Assembly (NCBI RefSeq): GCF_004363695.1
Contig: NZ_SNZC01000005.1
Span: forward strand, 62,001 to 126,000
Length of the DNA stretch: 64,000 nucleotides
Origin: Flavobacterium cheniae
GTDB taxonomy: Bacteria > Bacteroidota > Bacteroidia > Flavobacteriales > Flavobacteriaceae
Direction of reading: 5' to 3'
Shown: positions 29,378 to 36,945 of the stretch, one piece after another
Numbering within the stretch: the first letter of the stretch is position 1
Layout: each line of letters opens with the position of its first letter
Notes under the pieces: model-generated
Seen by the model: the letters and a program-made list of their open reading frames with translations, nothing else
Database searches by the model: none
What the model was told of the DNA's origin: nothing
Position numbers and translations under genes: made by a program

Positions 29378-30256
29378 TTAGAATTCCAAATATAAGGCGA
29401 TTATTTTTATTTTTTCGTTAGGCATTCCCTTAATTTTTGTTAAATCGTCAATATTTTTAATTCCACTATTCATCGTTCTGTAAATCACAATTTCCTTTGC
29501 CAAAGCATAATTGAAATAAGGAAATTTTGCTAATTCTTTTTGAGACAAATCATTTATTGCAATTTTCTTGATTCCGATTTGACTTTTTATGGTAAATCTT
29601 TTTTCTAAATCTGAAATTGCTTCTGGGCTAATTCCCCACATAAACTGAAATTGTTCCATGCTAACAAAACCGCCTAGCTTTTCTTTTTCTTGCAAAATTT
29701 TGTCCGCCAACTTTTCGCCAATTCCGTATACTGCAATTAAATCTTCTCTCGTTGCAACGTTTATGTCTTTTTGAATAATTTTTTCCTTTTCCTTTGGTAA
29801 AAACTTATGGAATTTTTCCGAAGTAGCAGTTCCCTTATTTTTGACCCAATCTGGAAATTTGAAGTATGGACTAATCTTCGATAGAAAAGCATTTGAAACT
29901 TTAGTAACTTGTTGAAACTCTTCTACAGAATTTACAAACTTCCCTTGTTTTCGAAACGCATGTAAACGATCAATTTCTTGAATTGTCATTCCTAGCTTAT
30001 AGCCTTTGAAATCGGTTATATAATTTGGATTAAATGGATAAATCGTATCTTTTTTTGTTGATTGAATACTTTTTAAACTATCAATTTCATTTTGAACCAA
30101 CAACCAAGCTTTATCCTCAGTAGTATTATTCTTTGTTATAAAGTAATCGCCAAAAAAGATATAAGATAATTGAACTAAAATAATAATTGCAAACAACAAA
30201 AAAATCCCACTTCTGTGTTCTCTAGAAAACAGGAAGTAGGATTTAATCTTATTCAT
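29378..30256 (-). CDS. Helix-hairpin-helix (ComEA-like) membrane-anchored protein
   Basis: 292 residues. One N-terminal membrane helix (about residues 18-36, GIFLLFAIIILVQLSYIFFG), then a periplasmic part with three helix-hairpin-helix units: one near GYKLGMTIQEIDRLHAFRKQG, one at REDLIAVYGIGEKLADKILQEKEKLGGF, and one at the C-terminus (NSGIKNIDDLTKIKGMPNEKIKIIALYLEF). HhH motifs bind DNA without sequence preference, and ComEA-type proteins take part in DNA uptake. A role in competence is possible but not shown by the context: the neighbours are an acyl-CoA dehydrogenase and a transporter small subunit. Confidence 0.8.
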   Translation of the reverse strand: MNKIKSYFLFSREHRSGIFLLFAIIILVQLSYIFFGDYFITKNNTTEDKAWLLVQNEIDSLKSIQSTKKDTIYPFNPNYITDFKGYKLGMTIQEIDRLHAFRKQGKFVNSVEEFQQVTKVSNAFLSKISPYFKFPDWVKNKGTATSEKFHKFLPKEKEKIIQKDINVATREDLIAVYGIGEKLADKILQEKEKLGGFVSMEQFQFMWGISPEAISDLEKRFTIKSQIGIKKIAINDLSQKELAKFPYFNYALAKEIVIYRTMNSGIKNIDDLTKIKGMPNEKIKIIALYLEF

Positions 30257-30267
30257 TTATGTAAATA

Positions 30268-30423
30268 TTAATCGTTTTTTCTAACTAATTCTTCATCGTT
30301 TTCCTCATAAGAATCTGGTTCTTGTTTTGGAGGTGTACTTAAAACCAAGTAGAAAAAATATCCCGTAACAGCCGTTACTGTTCCAACTGCTGTAAGCATT
30401 GTAATTAAAGCTTCTGTTTTCAT
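30268..30423 (-). CDS. MetS-like small membrane subunit of the NSS transporter (51 aa)
   Basis: 51 residues: MKTEALITMLTAVGTVTAVTG at the N-terminus leads a single membrane helix ending near YFFYLVLSTPP, then an acidic cytoplasmic tail (PDSYEENDEELVRKND). The ATG lies 2 bases after the stop of the sodium symporter gene, so the two are cotranscribed and probably coupled. This size, topology and position match the small subunits (MetS type) that accompany some NSS symporters, as in MetPS of Corynebacterium. Function is therefore inferred from context. It is too short to be called by most gene finders. Confidence 0.75.
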   Translation of the reverse strand: MKTEALITMLTAVGTVTAVTGYFFYLVLSTPPKQEPDSYEENDEELVRKND

Positions 30424-30425
30424 GA

Positions 30426-32003
30426 TTATATTCTCCCTTCTTTTTTACGTTTTTTATAAGCCACAAATACTAAGTATGAAATTCCTAAGAATACTAAAAG
30501 TAATAGCAATCTTGAAGCGTTTACAAATAAAATTGTTTCATTTAATAATTCTAATTCTTTAGGATCTGTTGTAATTGCAATTTTTTGATAAATATCTTTA
30601 TTCGTTATTTTATCCCATACTCCAGGTAAGCTTGAGAAAAAGACAACACCTAAAAATAATGGTGTAACATATTTAATAATAAATTTATATACACTAGGAA
30701 CTTTAATATCTGCACCTGTTGTAATTTCTTTCCAACCTTTATCCATACCAAAAATCCATGCGAAAAGTATAATTTCAAAGAAAGCAAAAACTACTAACGA
30801 GAAAGTTCCTGCCCAGTAATCGTATTCGTCAAAAACTCCGTAATTGAAAAATAATACTGTTGGAAGTCCTAGAATAAATACTAATCCTCCAAATGCCCAA
30901 GCTGCATTTTTATGTTTCCAACCAAATTCATCTTTTAGGAATCCCATAACTGGAGTTCCCATTGCTAAAGAAGAAGTAACTCCAGCGAAAAACAACAAAC
31001 CAAACCAACAAACACCACATAATATTGCTAAAACTGTTCCCCATTGTTCAAATAAGAATGGTAATGTTTTAAATCCTAACCCTAAACCTCCTGTTTGGGT
31101 CATTTCTAAAACTTTATCTACTCCTAAATATCCAACAGAAATTGGGATAATAATTGCAGCTCCTAAAACAACTTCAACAAACTCATTCATCCATCCAGCA
31201 CTCATAGCATTCAAGGCAATATCGTCATTCTTTTTAACATAAGAAGCATAACACTGAATTGAACCCATACCTACCGAAAGCGTAAAGAAAATTTGTCCTG
31301 CTGCAGCTAACCATACTTTTGGAGACCATATCGTAGAAAAATCAGGTGTCCACAAGAAATTCAGTCCAACAGAAGCATCATTGATTGCCCCAGCAACTCC
31401 AGCCTCAACATTAAAAGCCATAATTGCTAAGAAAACACCAAAAACAATTAATAATGGCATTCCTATTTTAGCGACTTTCTCAACACCACCACTTAACCCT
31501 TTAGATAAAATCCAAGTATTTAAAAGCAAACACACTAACCAAAAGAAAATTGTTTCAAATGGCATTTCTAAACCTACATAGCTATTGAAAAATCCAGCTA
31601 CTTCATCCTGAGATTGTCCAGCAAAAGTTCTTGAAATACTATGCCAAACCCAGCTTAAAGTCCATGATTCTAAATAACAATAGTAAGCAGCAACGGCTAA
31701 GTTTGTAAAAATTCCGAAAACACCAATGTATTTCCAAAATTTTCTTTTATCCATACTATCTAAAATAAATGGTGTACTGTGATGACCGTATTTTCCACCG
31801 AATCTTCCCATACTCCATTCTACGAATAGCAACGGAATTCCCATTAATAAAAAACACACTAAATAAGGAACAATAAAAGCTCCACCACCATTTTGAACTG
31901 CCTGAACAGGAAACCTTAAAAAGTTACCTAGTCCTACGGCGTTTCCTGCCATGGCTAAAATAAGTCCAACTCGTGATCCCCACGATTCTACTTTTGCAGT
32001 CAT
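30426..32003 (-). CDS. Sodium-dependent amino-acid-type transporter (NSS/SNF family)
   Basis: 525 residues with about 12 membrane helices. The N-terminal motif WGSRVGLILAMAGNAVGLGNFLRFP is the NSS signature of helix 1, which binds Na+ and substrate in LeuT-fold carriers. GGGAFIVPY and FFTLSVGMGSIQCYASY (helix 6 region) are also conserved. Substrates in the family are amino acids or related compounds; which one is not determined here. A complete promoter lies upstream (32057-32029), and the following 51-residue gene is likely its partner. Confidence 0.93.
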   Translation of the reverse strand: MTAKVESWGSRVGLILAMAGNAVGLGNFLRFPVQAVQNGGGAFIVPYLVCFLLMGIPLLFVEWSMGRFGGKYGHHSTPFILDSMDKRKFWKYIGVFGIFTNLAVAAYYCYLESWTLSWVWHSISRTFAGQSQDEVAGFFNSYVGLEMPFETIFFWLVCLLLNTWILSKGLSGGVEKVAKIGMPLLIVFGVFLAIMAFNVEAGVAGAINDASVGLNFLWTPDFSTIWSPKVWLAAAGQIFFTLSVGMGSIQCYASYVKKNDDIALNAMSAGWMNEFVEVVLGAAIIIPISVGYLGVDKVLEMTQTGGLGLGFKTLPFLFEQWGTVLAILCGVCWFGLLFFAGVTSSLAMGTPVMGFLKDEFGWKHKNAAWAFGGLVFILGLPTVLFFNYGVFDEYDYWAGTFSLVVFAFFEIILFAWIFGMDKGWKEITTGADIKVPSVYKFIIKYVTPLFLGVVFFSSLPGVWDKITNKDIYQKIAITTDPKELELLNETILFVNASRLLLLLVFLGISYLVFVAYKKRKKEGRI

Positions 32004-32028
32004 ATAATTTTATTGGTTGTTAATTTTT

Positions 32029-32057
32029 CAAAGATAAGAAAACTATCTAAAATTCAA
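32029..32057 (-). promoter_or_regulatory. Promoter of the NSS transporter operon
   Basis: On the minus strand, TTG (32057-32055), an 18-base gap, and TATCTTTG (32036-32029), 25 bases before the ATG. Confidence 0.7.
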
Positions 32058-32081
32058 ATAAAACTTACACTTAATGAAATT

Positions 32082-32303
32082 TTATAAGTCAAAAACTGAA
32101 CTTCTTTTTGTTTTTATCATATCTTTTAGCTTTAAAAGGAATGCTAAAGTGAGATACAACCCAAACCCTAAGCCTACAGTTATGAAAGATATGTAAATAA
32201 AAAACAAACGCACATTAGTTGCTCGCATCCCCAATCGGTCGGCTAAACGAGTTGCTACGAAAAATCCGTGCTTTTCAAAAAAATGTAACAAGTTCTGAAC
32301 CAT
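32082..32303 (-). CDS. PspC-domain-like small membrane protein
   Basis: 73 residues. FEKHGFFVATRLADRLGMRATNVRLFFIY is the PspC-like start and ISFITVGLGFGLYLTLAFLL is a membrane helix, followed by a basic tail. PspC proteins act at the membrane in envelope stress; this short form lacks the rest of a Psp system nearby. It is 27 bases after the DUF2851 gene and probably shares its transcript. Confidence 0.75.
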   Translation of the reverse strand: MVQNLLHFFEKHGFFVATRLADRLGMRATNVRLFFIYISFITVGLGFGLYLTLAFLLKLKDMIKTKRSSVFDL

Positions 32304-32330
32304 TTTTTATTTATTTTTTCAAAAATACGA

Positions 32331-33599
32331 TTATTTTTTAAGTATGAAATGCCCTACAGCACAATCTAAACATTTTTTTAAATCGCAATACTCCTTTTTT
32401 AATTGCAATAAAGCTTGTGATTCATATACATTTTCAGATGCAATACCAAAAGTCTTAAATTTATCAATAATAACATTTTTCTCTGATGGAATTGAATTGG
32501 CTAAATCAATCAAATCTTGGGTAATTTCTTTTTGTCGACTTCTCGCATAAGCAAATTGTAATGGAATAATTGTATTTACTACCAATAAATCAACAAAAGA
32601 TTTTGAAAGTTTTTTCATCTTTTTCGAACTTTCTCTATCAAAATTGTAATGAGTTTCCCAATATTGGCTAACACCAACATTAAAAACTTGATACAATTCA
32701 TTTATAGAACTACAATTCATCACCAAAGAAAATAGATTCTTTTGATGAAAATACAAACTAGCCAATTGCACCAATCGAACAGTAGGAAAATTATCGGGAC
32801 GATGTTTGAAAAATTCTAAAGAGCCAACAACTTTTTCACGCAGTTGATGTTTCTGAACTAAGTAATGATAAGATTTTTGTAATTCTCTAGCATAACTATC
32901 TTGAAAATCATGAGAAAGTAAATTCGCTTGACCTAGCAACAAGGATTCTAATGATTCTAGAGAAAAAGATTCTTTTCGAACAACCGAAAAAGGAATAGAT
33001 TTAGCGATTTTATAAAACATTTCGCCATTCGTATTCAATCCAAAATTCTTAACCAAAAGACAAAATAAAACCGCTTCCCAATCGTGATTGGATGTTTCTA
33101 GTAATCCAAAAATCAAATTAGCTTTTCTTTCCAAACGTTCAAAAAACAAACGTTCTTGCCAATTCTTGAAAACAAATTGATCTACATTCTGCAGTTCATT
33201 TTCGCAATAAATCCAAGATTTTTGACTGACTAACGATTGATATTTATGTAAATCAGATAAAGCAACATATTCCTTAAGCTCTAATGTTGGAATTTCTGAA
33301 TTATCTTTTCTGAAAATCGGCACATCATGTTCCCAAACAACATGTAAAATCACCGAATCATAATTCGAATCTTTTTCGTGATTATGCACATACCAATCTG
33401 ATGACTTGAGATGTATTTCTACATTTCCAGCCCATTTTTGATTTTCGATAATAATTTGCGCATTGAAAAAATCAGGTCCAGCAAGTTGTAAATATTGACC
33501 TGAATTGAGAATCTGAATCGATTCACCTTTTGTAGTTTTTAAATTGGCAATATCAAATTTCTTGAATTGCCACACGTGGTGCAAAAAATCTTCTTTCAT
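32331..33599 (-). CDS. DUF2851 family protein
   Basis: 422 residues. The N-terminus (MKEDFLHHVWQFKKFD, then LAGPDFFNAQIIIENQKWAGNVEIHLKSSDWY and VILHVVWEHD) is the signature of DUF2851, a family common in Bacteroidota with no established function. The C-terminus has a Cys/His cluster (CDLKKCLDCAVGHF). No signal peptide, so it is probably cytosolic. It is divergent from the PNGase F-like gene, and the start lies about 20 bases from the other gene's promoter. Confidence 0.85.
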   Translation of the reverse strand: MKEDFLHHVWQFKKFDIANLKTTKGESIQILNSGQYLQLAGPDFFNAQIIIENQKWAGNVEIHLKSSDWYVHNHEKDSNYDSVILHVVWEHDVPIFRKDNSEIPTLELKEYVALSDLHKYQSLVSQKSWIYCENELQNVDQFVFKNWQERLFFERLERKANLIFGLLETSNHDWEAVLFCLLVKNFGLNTNGEMFYKIAKSIPFSVVRKESFSLESLESLLLGQANLLSHDFQDSYARELQKSYHYLVQKHQLREKVVGSLEFFKHRPDNFPTVRLVQLASLYFHQKNLFSLVMNCSSINELYQVFNVGVSQYWETHYNFDRESSKKMKKLSKSFVDLLVVNTIIPLQFAYARSRQKEITQDLIDLANSIPSEKNVIIDKFKTFGIASENVYESQALLQLKKEYCDLKKCLDCAVGHFILKK

Positions 33600-33617
33600 T
33601 CTGTATGGCGTATATAA

Positions 33618-33647
33618 TTGAAAAACAAAGATAAAAAATTATATTTG
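33618..33647 (+). promoter_or_regulatory. Promoter of the PNGase F-like gene
   Basis: TTG (33618-33620), a 19-base spacer and TATATTTG (33640-33647), followed by the ATG 19 bases later. A textbook flavobacterial promoter. Confidence 0.8.
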
Positions 33648-33665
33648 CTGAACAACTCCATTTTT

Positions 33666-35354
33666 ATGAAAAAATTTATAACCATCACATTACTAAGCCT
33701 TTTTACGTTTGCGCAATCTCAAACTGGCGTAAAACCACCAAAAGGATTCAAAATTACTTACAGCAGAAGTTCAAATGGGAAGCTAATCGAAAATCAAGAT
33801 GCAATATTTGTTTTCACGAATCCAACAGAAACTTTAGTAACTACTGAAAAAATGAATTCTGGAAAAGCGGAATTTCCTTTCGAACAAACGTTAATCAATC
33901 GTTCTGACAATAAAATTGTTCAAGTTACCCAACTTAAAAAAGAGAAATCGGTCACAACTGTGGATAGTCTTTCTTTAGCGAAACAAAACTTCGAATTTCT
34001 AGTAGAAACCAAAACTATTTTAGGTTATAAATGTCAAAAAGCAAAAACGATTATCAATTCGAACACTATTGAACTTTGGTACACGAATGAATTACAAGTT
34101 AAAGGAGCACCAACAACTTTAGGTCAAAACATTGGCTTGGTTTTGGAAATGGTTCGCAATGGTAATTTTGTGATTTCGGCTACTAAAATTGAGAAAATGA
34201 AATCGGTTAGTCCAAGTTTAGAATTACAAAAGAGCACCACAAAAAGCCCTATTTTAGATGGATTGACTTATAAAGATTTGGTTTGGAAAAGTCGTTTTAC
34301 TACGATTAAAGTTTTTGAAAATGAAATCATTAATTTTTCAGACGCTTCAAAATCAAACGATAGTATTTTACGATTTGCCAATGGAACTATTATTTTAAAG
34401 AAAATTACTTTTCCGGAAATTAAAAAAGGGGATTTAGTCTTTTTAGATTTAGCCGAACAATCCAATGGTGATGCATATGACAGAACGGGTTCGGTTTTTA
34501 TGATTCCGCAAGATAAAAAGCAATCGTTTTTAGATGGTTTGCAAAATGGCGCTAAAACACTACCTATTTATGAAAACGGAAATGGAAAGCAATATCAGGG
34601 TGTTGTGGCAACTCCAGAATTTTCTCCAATAATTGAATTGATGCGATTTTTTACGCCTTTTGGAATTAAGCAATACAACTACATTCAATTGAAAGGCAAA
34701 ACTTGGCACGAAATTGTTCCGTACAGAATGGACATTACCGATTTAAAACATAATTTATCAGGAAAAACCGTTTATGTAGGAACTTTTATTGGTAATTATG
34801 ACAAAGGCGGACACAAAATTTCGATGAATATCACCATTAATCCAAGCGAAAGTTCTTTAGACAAAACTAATGTTTCTATTCCGTTATTTAATACGACAAA
34901 CGTAATGGAAATGGCGGGACAAGAATATGCTACGATGTTCAATCATGAAAAAGGATTGGAAATTACTTTTACTTTAGACAAAGAAATCAAAAATGCTCAA
35001 TTGCGATATATTACAACTGGGCATGGTGGTTGGGAAAATGGAGACGAATTTGTACCAAAAAGAAACACTATAGTTTTAAACGGAAAAGAAGTATTTTCGT
35101 TTATTCCATGGCGACAAGATTGTGGTGGTTACCGATTGTTTAACCCAGCATCAGGAAATTTTAATGATGGATTATCTTCATCCGATTTGAGTCGTTCAAA
35201 TTGGTGCCCAGGAACAGCAACGAATCCGATTTATATTGAATTAGGAAATTTAAAAGCAGGAACACATACAATACAAGTAAAAATCCCACAAGGACCAAAT
35301 GAAGGTGGAAGTTTTAGCTCTTGGAATGTATCAGGCGTTTTACAAGGAGAATAA
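33666..35354 (+). CDS. Secreted PNGase F-family protein with an N-terminal GLPGLI-like domain
   Basis: 562 residues from the ATG at 33666; the frame is open upstream but not coding. Residues 1-19 are a signal peptide (MKKFITITLLSLFTFAQSQ). Residues 25-180 resemble the GLPGLI family (ILGYKCQKAKTII, IELWYTNELQ). Residues about 195-562 match peptide-N-glycosidase F in two lobes: NGDAYDRTGSVFMI, with Asp272 at the place of catalytic Asp60, and GHGGWENGDEF, with Glu461 at the place of Glu206, then DCGGYRLFNP and SRSNWCPG. The equivalent of Glu118 is not obvious, so activity on N-glycans is likely but not certain. There is no type IX sorting tail. It is monocistronic. Confidence 0.8.
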   Translation: MKKFITITLLSLFTFAQSQTGVKPPKGFKITYSRSSNGKLIENQDAIFVFTNPTETLVTTEKMNSGKAEFPFEQTLINRSDNKIVQVTQLKKEKSVTTVDSLSLAKQNFEFLVETKTILGYKCQKAKTIINSNTIELWYTNELQVKGAPTTLGQNIGLVLEMVRNGNFVISATKIEKMKSVSPSLELQKSTTKSPILDGLTYKDLVWKSRFTTIKVFENEIINFSDASKSNDSILRFANGTIILKKITFPEIKKGDLVFLDLAEQSNGDAYDRTGSVFMIPQDKKQSFLDGLQNGAKTLPIYENGNGKQYQGVVATPEFSPIIELMRFFTPFGIKQYNYIQLKGKTWHEIVPYRMDITDLKHNLSGKTVYVGTFIGNYDKGGHKISMNITINPSESSLDKTNVSIPLFNTTNVMEMAGQEYATMFNHEKGLEITFTLDKEIKNAQLRYITTGHGGWENGDEFVPKRNTIVLNGKEVFSFIPWRQDCGGYRLFNPASGNFNDGLSSSDLSRSNWCPGTATNPIYIELGNLKAGTHTIQVKIPQGPNEGGSFSSWNVSGVLQGE

Positions 35355-35385
35355 AAAAAGGACGTTCAAATTGAACGTCCTTTTT
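35355..35385. terminator. Bidirectional terminator
   Basis: AAAAAGGACGTTCAA (35355-35369) and TTGAACGTCCTTTTT (35371-35385) form a perfect 15-bp stem. It serves both the PNGase F-like gene and the convergent CBS gene. Confidence 0.88.
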
Positions 35386-35389
35386 AAAA

Positions 35390-36751
35390 TTATTTTATTG
35401 AACCAATAATATCATATTTAGTAATAATGTGATGTTTTCCATTTCCTAAATCGACTAAAACCGCTTGGTTATCTTTAGTGATTAGTTTAGAAACATCTTC
35501 TACTGGAGTTCCAATTTTTACGATTGGAAATGGTTTTCCCATAACTTCACGAATTGGTCTTTCTGCTGTGTTTTTATCTGAAATGAAACTTTGGAATAAA
35601 TCCGATTCATCAACCGAACCTACAAATCCATTTACATCAACTACTGGAATTTGTGAGATTTTATATTTTCTCATTCTTTCGATAGCATGTGAAACTAATT
35701 CTTCTGTACGAACAATTACTAATGGTTTGTCGATATGTTCTTTGATTAAATCTTCTGCTTTTGTAATTTCTTCTTCTAAGAAACCTCTTTCGCGCATCCA
35801 ATCATCGTTAAACATTTTTCCAACATAACGGCTTCCAGAATCGTGAAATAAGACCACAACTACATCTTCTGGGCTAAAGTGTTCTTTTAACTGCAATAAA
35901 CCCTTTACAGCGGCTCCAGCAGAGTTTCCAACAAAAATTCCTTCTTCTAAAGCAATTTTTCTTGTATAAACAGCTGCATCTTTATCCGTAACTTTTGTAA
36001 AACCATCGATTAATGAAAAATCAACGTTTTTAGGTAAAATATCTTCACCAATTCCTTCAGTGATATACGAATAGATTTCGTTCTCATCGAAAATTCCAGT
36101 TTCGTGGTATTTTTTGAAAACCGAACCATAGGTATCAATTCCCCAAATTTTAATGTTTGGATTTTTTTCTTTTAAATATTTAGCAACTCCAGAAATCGTT
36201 CCTCCTGTTCCAACTCCAACTACAAAATGCGTAATTTTCCCTTCGGTTTGTTCCCAAATTTCTGGACCAGTTTGTTCGTAATGCGCAATAGCGTTACTTG
36301 GATTATCGTATTGATTTACGTACCAAGAATTTGGAATTTCATCTCCTAATTTTTTAGATACGGAATAATAAGAACGTGGATCTGTTGGTTCAACATCTGT
36401 TGGACAAACGATAACTTTTGCTCCAACTGCACGAAGAATATCTGATTTTTCTTTAGATTGCTTATCAGAAATTACAAAAATACATTTGTAACCTTTTACG
36501 ATTGCGGCTAATGCTAAACCCATACCTGTGTTTCCTGAAGTACCTTCAATGATAGTTCCTCCTGGTTTTAAACGACCGTCTGCTTCTGCATCTTCAATCA
36601 TTTTTACAGCCATTCTGTCTTTTACAGAATTACCTGGATTAAACGTTTCTACTTTAGCTAACACTAATGCATCAACTTCAGCAGTTACTTTGTTTAATTG
36701 TACTAAAGGTGTATTACCAATAGTTTCTAATATATTTTTTGCGTATTTCAT
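35390..36751 (-). CDS. Cystathionine beta-synthase/cysteine synthase-type PLP enzyme with two CBS domains
   Basis: 453 residues. The PLP Lys is Lys44 in NPGNSVKDRM. The phosphate-binding and substrate loop is EGTSGNTGMGLA, and GVGTGGTISGVAKYLKE binds the cofactor phosphate. The C-terminal part (about 335-453) holds two CBS domains (SHAIERMRKYKISQIPVVD, then VEDVSKLITKDNQAVLVD), which usually sense adenosine compounds. This architecture is that of cystathionine beta-synthase rather than plain CysK. The reaction is PLP-dependent beta-replacement to cystathionine or cysteine. A promoter with both elements lies at 36809-36781. Confidence 0.88.
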   Translation of the reverse strand: MKYAKNILETIGNTPLVQLNKVTAEVDALVLAKVETFNPGNSVKDRMAVKMIEDAEADGRLKPGGTIIEGTSGNTGMGLALAAIVKGYKCIFVISDKQSKEKSDILRAVGAKVIVCPTDVEPTDPRSYYSVSKKLGDEIPNSWYVNQYDNPSNAIAHYEQTGPEIWEQTEGKITHFVVGVGTGGTISGVAKYLKEKNPNIKIWGIDTYGSVFKKYHETGIFDENEIYSYITEGIGEDILPKNVDFSLIDGFTKVTDKDAAVYTRKIALEEGIFVGNSAGAAVKGLLQLKEHFSPEDVVVVLFHDSGSRYVGKMFNDDWMRERGFLEEEITKAEDLIKEHIDKPLVIVRTEELVSHAIERMRKYKISQIPVVDVNGFVGSVDESDLFQSFISDKNTAERPIREVMGKPFPIVKIGTPVEDVSKLITKDNQAVLVDLGNGKHHIITKYDIIGSIK

Positions 36752-36780
36752 TACTTATGAATGTCTGATATTAATTTTTG

Positions 36781-36809
36781 CAAAGATAGTGTGAATATTA
36801 CGAATACAA
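36781..36809 (-). promoter_or_regulatory. Promoter of the CBS gene
   Basis: On the minus strand, TTG (36809-36807), 18 bases, TATCTTTG (36788-36781), then the ATG 29 bases further. Confidence 0.7.
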
Positions 36810-36819
36810 AAATGAAAAT

Positions 36820-36941
36820 GATTGGCTATCTAACCCTGATGAAAGTGAAAATCCTGTTATTGTGAGATTGCTTCGCAAGCTCGCAATGACAGATTGTAGC
36901 GAACAGCAGGAACACGGTTTGCAAAAATGCCCAAGCCAATC
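36820..36941. repeat. Dispersed hairpin-forming intergenic element, copy A
   Basis: Outer 8-bp inverted repeat GATTGGCT (36820-36827) and AGCCAATC (36934-36941). Inside: TAACCCTGAT (36831-36840), AGTGAAAATCCTG, an inner hairpin around GATTGCTTCGCAAGCTC (about 36866-36885) and right arm AGCGAACAGCAGGAA (ending 36912). The same left and right words occur in copy B at 45149-45238, with a different inner hairpin. The inner part resembles the widespread CATTGCGAGC/GCAATCTC repeat of bacterial intergenic DNA, so this may be a repeat inside a repeat. No coding potential. Confidence 0.6.
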
Positions 36942-36945
36942 GTTT

